From assembly GCA_965261645.1 (NCBI GenBank), contig CBDHDJ010000002.1:372001-436000 (forward strand): DNA of 64,000 nucleotides, read 5' to 3'. Shown here piece after piece: positions 56,604 to 64,000 of the stretch. The stretch's first letter is position 1. Every line of letters starts with the position of its first letter. This DNA is from CBDHDJ01 sp965261645 (lineage in GTDB: Bacteria; Pseudomonadota; Alphaproteobacteria; SHVV01). A model generated the notes under the pieces. It did no database searches. It saw nothing but the letters and a program-made list of their open reading frames with translations, and was not told the origin of the DNA. The translations under genes were made by a program, and so were the position numbers.

Positions 56604-56693
56604 TTGATGGAGTGGACGCCTCCTCCCGACGGCATCGCAGTGTGCCAAGGTGGTGGCGTGACCAACCCCCGGAGGAGGAGGCGTCCATGGAAC

Positions 56694-56938
56694 ATGGTTA
56701 ACATCATCGGGATCGATCTGGCGAAGCGCAGCTTTCAACTTCACGGTGCTCGGGCGGACGGTTCGCTCGCGTTCCGCAGGAAGGTGAGCCGGGAGAGGCT
56801 GCTGTACATTCTCGGCGCGCAGCAGCGATGCGTGGTGGCGATGGAGGCCTGTGCGAGCGCCCACTACTGGGGCCGGGAGATTTTGAAGCTCGGCCACGAA
56901 GTGAGGTTGGTCCCGCCGATCTACGTGAAGCCCTTCGT
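56694..56938 (+). pseudogene. IS1111-type transposase, 5' part
   Basis: Codes for MVNIIGIDLAKRSFQLHGAR, RKVSRERLLYILGAQQRCVV and MEACASAHYWGREILKLGHE up to YVKPF and the first two bases of a Val codon. The RuvC-like DEDD motifs (D in GIDLAK, E in MEAC) are here. Joined to 59528 it gives V-KTNKNDAADAEAI in frame, a total of 338 residues. Confidence 0.9.
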
Positions 56939-56974
56939 GAATCGACAGTCATACCAAGGCACCTCGCTACGTTA

Positions 56975-59047
56975 CTAAAAATGAAAGACTTTTTGTCCCG
57001 GATCCGATGCCGACGGGAATGTTCCTTCCTCCAGAGCCAGAGCAACCGCCGCAGAACCGAGCGCATCGGCCGATATCACCCACGGCGCACCCTTGCAGGC
57101 CTGACGGGCGGGAACAACACCGCGCCGGATCAGCCGGTTCATTGTCCTGGCACTGACATTCAGTCTTGCCGCGGCCTCCGTCTGCGTCAATTCGTTACGC
57201 TCCTGCCGCTCTCCTTCGCGATAGACCGCTATGCCGCGGTTCGAACGGAGGGCGCGCACGCGCACTTCGGTCCAGGTGTTGCCCTTGCCGGTTCGCTTCC
57301 CAGCGCGGTTCAGGAACGCCGTGATGGCGCGATCCGGCATGAGCCGGGCCAGTTCCCGGATCATCTCGGCGGTGTCGGCGTCCGTTGCTATGCGCGTTTG
57401 CCCTCTCTTTCGCCTACGTACCGAGAGCTCGGTATGGTCACCGCCCTGCCAATGCAGGACGAGGTCGATCCGGTCGGCCGATACAGTCACGATGATCTCC
57501 ACAAGTACCGCACGTAGAACATGCTTGCGCATTGGCGTCGTCACGTTCTCGTGGTTCCAGGCCCGCTCCAGATCTGCACCGAGGGCCAGATACGCCGCGC
57601 GCTCGCCCGATGTCAGCTCCTGATGTTGAAGTTGCGAACGAGCCGCGGCCAATTGACATTCCCGCTCCCCCACGAGCTCAAGGCGCTCTTCCCATGCCCG
57701 TGACAGGTTGCCGATGACATTGCGGTTGCGGGGATCGACCGCTTCGAACCGCGCCCGCGCCTGGTCCGCCTTGAACCGAGCGTCCTCGAGCGCGAGCTCC
57801 GCTAGCCGGGTGCGTTCGGACGCATCCTTTCCGCGGTCCTCGACCGCGTGGAGCGCAGCTTCCACTCCCAGAGGCTGGACCGCCCGGAGAACGGCGGCGG
57901 CGACGGCCTCGTCGACATCCCCCGCGCCGAAGGAAATGCAGGTCGTGCCCTCAATCTGCGCTCGCCTGCCCTGGCAGAGATAGCGGCCCACCCTGCTGTT
58001 CCCCGAGTGGGCGACTTGGAGCTTGTGGGTGCAGTGCCCGCATCGCAACAGGCCAGTTAGCAGCGCGCCACCGTTGCGCACCGCCCCCTTGAAAGTTGGT
58101 TCATTGGCTGCGATCAGGCCGAGGTTCCTTTCATATTCGTCCCAGTCGATATATCCCTCGTGGCTGTCGCGGATCAACACCTTCCAGTCCTCAGGATTAC
58201 GTCGAGTCTCATGCACAACGCGCTTGCGTCCGTCGTCGATGACCGTGCGTCGACTCTTGCGCCCGTAGGCATAAGCTCCCGCGTAGATCGGGTTAGTCAG
58301 GATTTGGTGGACCGTGTTGTACACCGGCAGCTTCCAGGCAACCTGCCATCCGTGAACACCAGTGCAAAGGGACCGGAACGGAAGCTCGATGCCTTCATGG
58401 CGGAACCACAGGAACACTTGGCGAATGCTGCGCAACTCGGAGAATTTGCGGAACACATGACGGATAGCATCCCGCACCCGCTGGTCGGGGTCCATCGCGA
58501 TCGCGTCACGGCCGGCCTTCACATATCCGGCCGGGAGGTTCAGGAACAATTCGCCACGCGCGGCCTTCTGCCGGCGGGCGTCGTGGGATCGCTGACGCAG
58601 GACCGAACCTTCCATCTCGCTGACGGAACCTTTCATACCAAGCAACAGCCGATCGTCCGGTAAGGCGGGACCGTAAATGCTGTTCCCATCTCCCAGGAGA
58701 CAGCCGACCACGGCGCAGAATTCGAGAAGCGTATGCCACTCACGACCATTTCGGGCGAGACGTGAAGCATCGACCGACAGCACGATGCCAATCCTGCTTT
58801 CGCAGACCGCAGTCAGCAGTTTCTGGAAGCCTGGCCTCTCTACGCCGCCACCGCCCGAACGGCCAAGATCTTCGTCGATCGTCTCGACTGTGTGCCAGCC
58901 CAATTCCTTCGCTCGGGTCTGCAATGCGTACTGGAGGCGCTTGCTTTCGAGATTGTTGCGAACCTGGCCGGGCGTCGACTGTCGCACGTAGACGCAGGCC
59001 GCACGCGCCAGATGGCCGGCAGTGATTCTTGTTCCGTCACCCGTCAT
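56975..59047 (-). CDS. Large serine recombinase
   Basis: 690 residues. The resolvase domain has ACVYVRQSTPGQVRNNLESK with the catalytic Ser and LSVDASRLARNGREW; the recombinase domain has RRQKAARGELFLNLPAGYVK; a zinc ribbon (LLRCGHCTHKLQVAHSGNSR, CQGRRAQIEGTTC) and a coiled-coil region follow. The C-terminus has an HTH (TQTEAAARLNVSARTMNRLI) that may recognise att sites. The start overlaps both upstream genes. It is intact and probably catalysed the insertion described here. Confidence 0.94.
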   Translation of the reverse strand: MTGDGTRITAGHLARAACVYVRQSTPGQVRNNLESKRLQYALQTRAKELGWHTVETIDEDLGRSGGGGVERPGFQKLLTAVCESRIGIVLSVDASRLARNGREWHTLLEFCAVVGCLLGDGNSIYGPALPDDRLLLGMKGSVSEMEGSVLRQRSHDARRQKAARGELFLNLPAGYVKAGRDAIAMDPDQRVRDAIRHVFRKFSELRSIRQVFLWFRHEGIELPFRSLCTGVHGWQVAWKLPVYNTVHQILTNPIYAGAYAYGRKSRRTVIDDGRKRVVHETRRNPEDWKVLIRDSHEGYIDWDEYERNLGLIAANEPTFKGAVRNGGALLTGLLRCGHCTHKLQVAHSGNSRVGRYLCQGRRAQIEGTTCISFGAGDVDEAVAAAVLRAVQPLGVEAALHAVEDRGKDASERTRLAELALEDARFKADQARARFEAVDPRNRNVIGNLSRAWEERLELVGERECQLAAARSQLQHQELTSGERAAYLALGADLERAWNHENVTTPMRKHVLRAVLVEIIVTVSADRIDLVLHWQGGDHTELSVRRRKRGQTRIATDADTAEMIRELARLMPDRAITAFLNRAGKRTGKGNTWTEVRVRALRSNRGIAVYREGERQERNELTQTEAAARLNVSARTMNRLIRRGVVPARQACKGAPWVISADALGSAAVALALEEGTFPSASDPGQKVFHF

Positions 59048-59225
59048 GGCTGGCTCCCACGATCGTGCGGCTGTTTGACGCCCCGGCCGCGGTTGCCATT
59101 GCCGCCGCCAGGGTCATCGAAAGAAGCGGGATCAACACCTCCCGTCGCTCGCCGGTCAGCAGGGCCGACGGGTGTTCCAGAGGAAACAGTTCTCCTTGAG
59201 GAGCCTTGCGAGGTCTTTGGTTCAT
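59037..59225 (-). CDS. Small protein of the serine-recombinase element
   Basis: 62 residues from the ATG at 59223-59225, which has AGGAGAACGTG directly upstream, the best ribosome site in the element. MNQRPRKAPQGELFPLEHPS, then LTGERREVLIPLLSMTLAAA. Comparable short proteins precede this recombinase type in rhizobial elements; their role is unknown. It overlaps the recombinase start by 11 bases. Confidence 0.6.
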   Translation of the reverse strand: MNQRPRKAPQGELFPLEHPSALLTGERREVLIPLLSMTLAAAMATAAGASNSRTIVGASHDG

Positions 59226-59490
59226 CACGTTCTCCTGTGCGCGTTTCGTCGCGCGCAAGAAGAAGCGGTGCGATGAGATCCCGCAAATCGGAAAGCGCCC
59301 GCAGGGAGATCCTGGGGAGTTCGCGAACCTCGAGCAGGGCGGCATCCGGTCGGGTCATCCACTCAGGAAGATGCAACTGGGTTCGGTCCGGATGCCGAAC
59401 AATCAGTATCGTCTGTCCACGTGCTCTTCGACGTCCAAGGCATGCCACGCGGCAACCCGACAGCGGATGGAAGCGGTAATGAACCGTCAC
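59044..59490 (-). CDS. DUF5372-like small protein of the serine-recombinase element
   Basis: 148 codons. The first 90 or so residues (YRFHPLSGCRVACLGRRRAR, ILIVRHPDRTQLHLPEWMTR, SLRALSDLRDLIAPLLLA) look like a small conserved protein of recombinase cassettes that I would place near DUF5372. The last 50 residues are low complexity and overlap the 62-residue gene in another frame, so the stop may originally have been earlier. Family assignment is from memory of motif style only. Confidence 0.5.
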   Translation of the reverse strand: MTVHYRFHPLSGCRVACLGRRRARGQTILIVRHPDRTQLHLPEWMTRPDAALLEVRELPRISLRALSDLRDLIAPLLLARDETRTGERDEPKTSQGSSRRTVSSGTPVGPADRRATGGVDPASFDDPGGGNGNRGRGVKQPHDRGSQP

Positions 59491-59527
59491 CGCGTCATGA
59501 AAACGGGCAGTGTGTGACCCTTTTGGT

Positions 59528-60299
59528 CAAGACGAACAAGAACGACGCGGCGGATGCGGAAGCGATCTGCGAGGCGGTGACGCGTCCGACGATGCGCTTT
59601 GCGCCGGCGAAAAGCGCCGAGCAGCAATCGGTTTTGATGCTGCACCGGGCCCGTGAGCTGTTGGTCCGTCAACGCACGATGGTGATCAATGCGCTTCGCG
59701 GCCACTGTGCGGAGCTCGGACTGATCGTCGCTCAAGGGGCGTCGAAGGTGGAGGAACTGGTTGCCATCATCGAAGATCCCGGTGATGTGCGACTGCCCCC
59801 TCTGGCACGCGAGGCGCTTGGCTCTCTGGTTGAGCAGCTCCATTCCGCTCAGGCCCGGATCAAGCAGCTGGAGGCGACGCTTTTGGCTTGGCACCGATCC
59901 AACCAGGCGAGCCGCCGGCTTGCGACGATCCCCGGCGTCGGTGTCATCACCGCGACGGCGCTGGTCGCGACGATCGGAGATGGCGCGCAGTTTCGCTCGG
60001 GCCGGCAGCTCTCGGCCTGGCTCGGTCTCGTGCCCCGACAACACTCGAGTGGCGGCAAGGACAGGCTGGGGCGGATCTCGAAGCGCGGGGATGGCTATAT
60101 CAGGCGCTTGCTCGTGCATGGTGCGCGAAGCGTGCTGCGCTGGCGCCGCGCCAAGCCGGGCACGGGGCCTGGCTGGACCGACCGGCTCCTGGCGCGGCGG
60201 CCGACAAACGTCGTGCTGGTCGCCATGGCCAATAAGACAGCCCGCGTCGCCTGGGCACTGCTCAGATACGAGCGTATCTACCGACCGACGCCCGCCTGA
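59528..60299 (+). pseudogene. IS1111-type transposase, 3' part
   Basis: Continues KTNKNDAADAEAICEAVTRP (catalytic Asp residues), REQ-free region RELLVRQRTMVINALRGHCA, IPGVGVITATALVATIGDGA and QLSAWLGLVPRQHSSGGKDR with the conserved Ser of the C-terminal transposase_20 domain. Stop TGA is at 60297-60299. An in-frame start inside the inserted element (for example at 59421) is accidental. Confidence 0.9.
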
Positions 60300-60561
60300 C
60301 CAGCTGGAAAGCGGATACAAACTTGCGAGGGTAACGACGATTTGATGGCGAAACAGGGCTCCACCCGAGATCGGCCAAACCCGAGGCATTGTCAGAGCTT
60401 TGAGCTCGTTAGTCTGACTGGGCGCCGATCTCTCGGATTCCATCAGGGCCAGCGGTCAGTGTACCGCAGCGAAAAGGCCGGATACATGACTGCAAGCTCT
60501 ACCGCCGTTTCAAATCGGTTTTCCCCTTGCAACACCGAGGGCGTCCATACATGACAACGCC

Positions 60562-60691
60562 CCAAGCTGCCATCAACCGCTTCGTCGACGAGTATAATGC
60601 CGCCGACCCACAGCCATTCTTCTGGAAAGCCGACCCCGATCACATCATCGCCGCACGAAACAGAGGGTTCCAAACGTTGGAATCAATCCAC
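60562..60691 (+). mobile_element. IS630 3'-end remnant
   Basis: Encodes QAAINRFVDEYNAADPQPFF, then WKADPDHIIAARNRGFQTLE, the end of the IS630 transposase found complete at 3470-4579 with some divergence, and finishes with ATCAATCCAC and TA. It abuts the stop of an SPFH gene. The 5' portion is missing, replaced by the IS1111 element. Confidence 0.9.
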
Positions 60692-61659
60692 TATGGCCTC
60701 GGCCCGTCCCGCCCGTCGAGACCGCCATAGCCGATCGATCTCAACAATGAATCGGGGTCGGTGATGTCCACCGGTAGAATGACCCGGGTTTGTTTGCGCG
60801 CCAATATCTTGAGTTTGTCGAAATACTTTCCGGCCAGTTGAAGCCGGATCGAATCCTCCCCACCGGCGGATTCAATCGCCGCCGCGATCTGCTCGATCGA
60901 GTTCGCGGTCGCCTCTGCGATGGCCAGGATTTCCTGCGCTCGGCCTTCGGCCTCGTTGATCATGCGCTGCATCTGGCCTTCGGAAAGGTTGCCCATTTCC
61001 AGCCGTCGTCCTTCGGAGAGGTTGATCCGGCTCTGCTTGTCCCCCTGGGCCCGCGCGATGATCGCGCGGCGTTCGCGCTCGGCGGTGACCTGTTTCTCCA
61101 TCGCCTCGCGAACGGTGGGGGGCGGGGTGAGGTTCTTGATCTCATACCTGTGCACGCGAATGCCCCAAGTCTCGCCCGCCTTCTCGAGAACCTCGACCAC
61201 GCGAGCACTGATGACGTCGCGCTCCTCGAAGGTGCGGTCCAGTTCCAGCGTGCCGATGACCGACCGGGTGGTGGTCTGCGCGAGCTGCATCGCCGCGATC
61301 CGGTAATGCGTTACGCCATAGCTCGCCCGCACGGGATCGACGACCGAGATGTACATCACGCCGTCCACCTCGACCTTGACTTCGTCCATGGTGAAGCACT
61401 CTTGCGGCGGGACGTCGACGGCCTCCTCCTTGAGGTCATGAACGAAGGGCACATGGTCGACAAAAGGGATCAAGGCGTGGAACCCCGCGCCCAGGGTCCG
61501 GTGGTATTTCCCCAGCCGTTCGACCACATGGGCGGTTTGTGTCGGCACCAGCCGGATCGCGGCGAAGAACTTGACGATCAGGATCAGGAAAACCGCACCC
61601 CAGACGACGAAGTTGAATATTTCCAAAATTGACGTATCGAAACCGAGTATATCGCTCAT
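60691..61659 (-). CDS. SPFH/stomatin-domain membrane protein (distal gene)
   Basis: 322 residues from the ATG at 61657-61659, overlapping the preceding gene's stop (ATGA). One N-terminal membrane segment (about 13-34), then the SPFH domain (RLVPTQTAHVVERLGKYHRT, DVPPQECFTMDEVKVEVDGV, VIGTLELDRTFEERDVIS), a coiled coil with NLSEGRRLEMGNLSEGQMQR, and AEATANSIEQIAAAI. QmcA/HflK-like proteins form oligomeric membrane scaffolds. The stop codon TAG is formed at the IS630 target TA, so the last residues may not be original. Confidence 0.9.
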   Translation of the reverse strand: MSDILGFDTSILEIFNFVVWGAVFLILIVKFFAAIRLVPTQTAHVVERLGKYHRTLGAGFHALIPFVDHVPFVHDLKEEAVDVPPQECFTMDEVKVEVDGVMYISVVDPVRASYGVTHYRIAAMQLAQTTTRSVIGTLELDRTFEERDVISARVVEVLEKAGETWGIRVHRYEIKNLTPPPTVREAMEKQVTAERERRAIIARAQGDKQSRINLSEGRRLEMGNLSEGQMQRMINEAEGRAQEILAIAEATANSIEQIAAAIESAGGEDSIRLQLAGKYFDKLKILARKQTRVILPVDITDPDSLLRSIGYGGLDGRDGPRP

Positions 61660-62639
61660 CGCCCGCCCCCCTGTTCGCCGCTTCGGCCCCATGGTCCCGG
61701 ATTACCGGGCGGCGCGGACGGTGATTCGGTGCCCGGAATGACGTCGGTCATTTCGCCCAGACCCTGGAAAAACCCACGGACATTGGCCAGTTCGAGGGGC
61801 AGGACCGAAACTTCCGCCTTATCGGTGATCTCTCCCAATGTCTCGATAAACTGCTCGACCAGTTGCGCCTTGACCGCGGCCGGCCCGCCCGGCTTCTTGA
61901 TCGCTTCGGCGACCGCTTTGACGCCTGTCGCCGTCGCAGTGGCGACGATGGAGATCGATTCGGCCCGGCCCTTGGCCTCGTTGATCCGTTTCTGCTTCTC
62001 TCCCTCCGAGATGTTGATGTCCGATTGCCGTTCGCCCTCGGAAACATTGATCGTCGCCAGCCGCTCCGCGTCGGCCCTGGTGATCTCCGCGCGCTTTTCG
62101 CGCTCCGCCTCCATTTGTTTTTCGAGCGTATGAACGACATTTGCCGACGGTGTGATGTTCATCAGTTCGTAGCGCAGGATCTTCACGCCCCACGGATCGG
62201 ATGCCTTGTCGATTTCGCGGACGATTGAATTGTTCAGCGTTTCGCGTTCCGAGAATGTCTGACCCAAGGTGAGCTTGCCGACCTCCGACCGCATGGTGGT
62301 CTGCGCCAGGTTGACCGCCGCGCGCCGGTAGTCCTCAATGCCGTAACTCGCGCGCGCCGCATCCATCACCTGCAGATACACCAGCCCGTCCACCTCGACT
62401 TGGATATTGTCGCGCGTGATGCAGCTTTGCGGCGGGATGTCGATGACCTGTTCGCGGGTCTCGTGCCGGTACGCGATGCGGTCGAAAAAGGGGATGAGAA
62501 AATGTATCCCCGGCACATAGACCGATCGGAATTTACCCAGCCTCTCGATCGCGCAGGCCTCCCGCATCGGTACGATCACAACGGTTTTCCAAACGATGAA
62601 AAAGACGATAAGCAGAAAAATGGTCAGCGCTGTCAGCAT
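61656..62639 (-). CDS. SPFH/stomatin-domain membrane protein (QmcA-like)
   Basis: 327 residues with an N-terminal membrane helix (about 4-22) and SPFH domain (EACAIERLGKFRSVYVPGIH, DIPPQSCITRDNIQVEVDGL, SEVGKLTLGQTFSERE), then the repeat motif INVSEGERQSDINISEGEKQ and KRINEAKGRAESI. It is a paralogue of the next gene, with a Gly/Pro-rich tail (SPSAPPGNPGPWG). SPFH-NfeD gene pairs are widespread and influence membrane organisation and protein quality control. Confidence 0.92.
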   Translation of the reverse strand: MLTALTIFLLIVFFIVWKTVVIVPMREACAIERLGKFRSVYVPGIHFLIPFFDRIAYRHETREQVIDIPPQSCITRDNIQVEVDGLVYLQVMDAARASYGIEDYRRAAVNLAQTTMRSEVGKLTLGQTFSERETLNNSIVREIDKASDPWGVKILRYELMNITPSANVVHTLEKQMEAEREKRAEITRADAERLATINVSEGERQSDINISEGEKQKRINEAKGRAESISIVATATATGVKAVAEAIKKPGGPAAVKAQLVEQFIETLGEITDKAEVSVLPLELANVRGFFQGLGEMTDVIPGTESPSAPPGNPGPWGRSGEQGGGR

Positions 62640-62687
62640 TCAGGATTCACTTTCACGATTGCGTGCCGCGACGCGCGGCGCTACGCC

Positions 62688-63143
62688 TCAAAGTCCAATG
62701 ATTACGTCCTCGTCTACGGCTTCGACGATCCAGATGAGATTGTCCCGTGCGATCATCCGGGCGCGGTCTCCCTTGTTCAGCGTGTGTTCGTAACAGGTCG
62801 CGGGCCAAGTCGAACCGCGGAAATGAATGCGGCCCTCCGCCGCATTCTCGATCGTCTCGGCGACCTCCACGATAGTGCCGTAGGCATCGGCGTCTTCGTC
62901 GGTTGATTGCCAGCTCTGGTCGCCCGGCATCATGCGCTGGACCAACCCCCGCAGGCTGACCAGCAGCAACAACGAGAGGATAAACCAGGCGGTGAAAGCG
63001 GCCATATGGCCATCGACGAAACCGGCCCAAATCAACAGACAGACCAGCAAAGCCGCGATACCCAGAAAAACGACTACACCGCCCGGGATCACAAATTCGA
63101 GGACGATAAGGACCACACCGGCCGCAAGCCAATAGATCAGCAT
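62688..63143 (-). CDS. NfeD family membrane protein
   Basis: 151 residues from the ATG at 63141-63143. Three hydrophobic segments (about 4-50, 57-75) are followed by a small C-terminal OB-fold domain (GTIVEVAETIENAAEGRIHF, TLNKGDRARMIARDNLIW). NfeD proteins partner with stomatin-like SPFH proteins encoded beside them, as here; it is first in the operon NfeD-SPFH-SPFH. Confidence 0.9.
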   Translation of the reverse strand: MLIYWLAAGVVLIVLEFVIPGGVVVFLGIAALLVCLLIWAGFVDGHMAAFTAWFILSLLLLVSLRGLVQRMMPGDQSWQSTDEDADAYGTIVEVAETIENAAEGRIHFRGSTWPATCYEHTLNKGDRARMIARDNLIWIVEAVDEDVIIGL

Positions 63144-63276
63144 GTCGTCTCGGCTTTGATTACCGGAATGTCCATGTTGAGCGCCGTCGCCTGGAAAGAG
63201 TGTCCGACCGAGCATCCCATTTGCCGAGGGAATTAACGATCATTCGTGACCATAACCCGAATCGGGAGTGCGATTA

Positions 63277-63309
63277 GTGGATTGATTCCAACGTTTGGAA
63301 CCCTCTGTT
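63277..63309 (-). mobile_element. IS630 end remnant, inverted
   Basis: After TA (63275-63276), GTGGATTGATTCCAACGTTT and GGAACCCTCTGTT match the inverse of the IS630 right end at 60659-60691. The remainder is replaced at 63310 by an IS6-type terminus. With the remnant at 60562 it flanks the NfeD/SPFH operon in inverted orientation. Confidence 0.85.
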
Positions 63310-64000
63310 GGCGTTGACGTGTTATTCGGCGGGCGGTGTCAGACAAAAATGGATTGATGAGCAGATGGGGCATCCATAGTTTTGCCGGATGCGAAATCCC
63401 TTCCGCTACTTCAACAGTTCGCCCGAGGTCATCCGCCTCGCAGTGATGATGTATATTCTCTATCCGCTGTCGCTGAGGCAGGTCGAAGATCTGTTGTTCG
63501 AGCGCGGGATCGACCTCTGCCACGAGACGGTGCGGTTTTGGTGGAACCGCTTCGGTCCGATGTTTGCCGCCGAGATCCGCAAGCGGCGCGTGCGGAACGG
63601 GTCGTATTCCCGCTGGCGCTGGCACCTGGACGAGGTTTTCGTGAGGATCAATGGCGAGACGCATTATCTCTGGCGGGCGGTTGATCACGAGGGTGAAGTG
63701 CTCGAGGTTTTTGCCACGAAACGGCGGGATCGCAGGGCTGCGCTCAAGTTTCTAAAGCACGCGATGAAACGCTATGGCCGGTCGCAGTCTATCGTCACGG
63801 ACCGGCTTCGGTCATACCGTGCGGCGATGAATGTGATCGGTAATGCGGCCGCCCAGACCTGCGGTCGTTGGCTCAACAACCGGGCGGAAAACTCACACCA
63901 GCCGTTTCGAAGGCGGGAAGGGGCGATGGCGCGGTTCAGAGACATCAAGACCCTGCAGAAATTCGCCTCCGTCCACGCCTCGATCCACAACTACTTCAAC
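63310..64000 (+). mobile_element. IS6-type element, second kind, running off the window
   Basis: Begins GGCGTTGACGTGTTA, a variant of the IS6 terminus GGCATTGACACGTTA found five times earlier, and contains a transposase gene that continues past the window edge. It is a different, more distant member of the family. Confidence 0.85.
63389..64000 (+). CDS. IS6-family transposase, 3' end outside window
   Basis: 204 codons visible from the ATG at 63389. SLRQVEDLLFERGIDLCHET, WRWHLDEVFVRINGETHYLW (first Asp), SIVTDRLRSYRAAMNVIG (second Asp) and LNNRAENSHQPFRRREGAMA (Glu) show a complete DDE core. It shares the fold pattern, but only moderate identity, with copies C to F. The last 30 or so residues lie beyond 64000. 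Confidence 0.93.
   Translation, partial: MRNPFRYFNSSPEVIRLAVMMYILYPLSLRQVEDLLFERGIDLCHETVRFWWNRFGPMFAAEIRKRRVRNGSYSRWRWHLDEVFVRINGETHYLWRAVDHEGEVLEVFATKRRDRRAALKFLKHAMKRYGRSQSIVTDRLRSYRAAMNVIGNAAAQTCGRWLNNRAENSHQPFRRREGAMARFRDIKTLQKFASVHASIHNYFN

Larger units (their letters stand above)
56939..59527 (-). mobile_element. Serine-recombinase mobile element inserted in IS1111
   Basis: A 2589-base insertion flanked by GT at both junctions (CCCTTCGT at the left, CCCTTTTGGT at the right). Its removal, leaving one GT, exactly restores CCC TTC GTC AAG and the transposase frame. A 2-base crossover core is the hallmark of serine integrases. The cargo is three minus-strand genes: a DUF5372-like protein, a 62-residue protein and a large recombinase. 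No other cargo is present, so it is an insertion-sequence-like minimal element. Confidence 0.85.
56604..60561 (+). mobile_element. IS1111/IS110-type element interrupted by a serine-recombinase element
   Basis: Left end region around 56608 has TGGACGCCTCC, mirrored by GGAGGAGGAGGCGTCCA just before the transposase start, and GGCGTCCATACATGA occurs near the right end at about 60541. These are the subterminal repeats expected in IS1111-type elements. The single transposase gene is split at 56938/59528. Exact element ends are uncertain by some tens of bases. Confidence 0.75.

Overview
The window is a GC-rich alphaproteobacterial chromosome segment. The housekeeping genes (two-domain cold-shock protein next to DUF192, tRNA-Pro next to an NDUFS4-like complex I subunit, carAB-greA-yqeY-dnaG-rpoD-tRNA-Ile2, clpS-clpA, an NfeD/SPFH operon) suggest a Rhodospirillales-like lineage. 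That placement is inferred from gene order, not from a marker-gene tree. About half of the window is mobile DNA (IS630, IS5-type, IS66, IS6, IS21, IS1182, IS110/IS1111, IS1380 and IS3 pieces, group II introns, serine-recombinase elements), and several genes are broken, as expected of a genome undergoing IS expansion.

Layout. 1-2574: minus-strand Mrp-type cation/proton antiporter operon (mnhE-F-G-DUF4040-B-C-D, D cut by the window edge). 2871-5171: cold-shock gene and DUF192 gene separated by an IS630 copy lying in the cold-shock stop codon. 5200-9298: IS5-type element abutting a large chemoreceptor with three CHASE3 repeats. 9841-12074: two tRNAs, NDUFS4-like protein, 2OG-Fe(II) oxygenase, EamA permease. 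12117-20449: an IS5 insertion, then a 7.35-kb IS66-type transposon with 128-bp inverted repeats. Its transposase gene is split by two nearly identical 1916-bp group II introns and is followed by an overlapping druA-like (DUF4338) gene. 20642-32449: amidohydrolase with an internal amber codon, greA, carB, a toxin-antitoxin pair inserted between carA and carB with regeneration of the carB start, yqeY, dnaG, rpoD, tRNA.

32641-37714: decayed serine recombinase with DUF2924 and DUF3489 partners, then a tangle of IS6 copies. 37826-46555: islands of ordinary genes (5'-nucleotidase, ABM monooxygenase, exonuclease-BRCT protein, substrate-binding protein) between IS copies and gene fragments, including a phage terminase piece, an orphan group II intron domain V and fumarylacetoacetase, IS110 and istB remnants. 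46556-52737: IS1380 remnant, IS6, a MORC-like ATPase scrap, a full IS21, a second truncated IS21 and an IS1182. 52728-56296: frameshifted GST, clpA, clpS. 56604-60561: an IS1111 transposase gene split by a 2.6-kb serine-recombinase element; removing the element restores a 338-codon frame. 60562-64000: NfeD and two SPFH genes between inverted IS630 ends, then a different IS6-type transposase running off the window.

The strongest candidates for something undescribed are the IS66-DruA transposon with two nested introns and the toxin-antitoxin cassette that entered the carAB overlap while rebuilding the carB 5' end.
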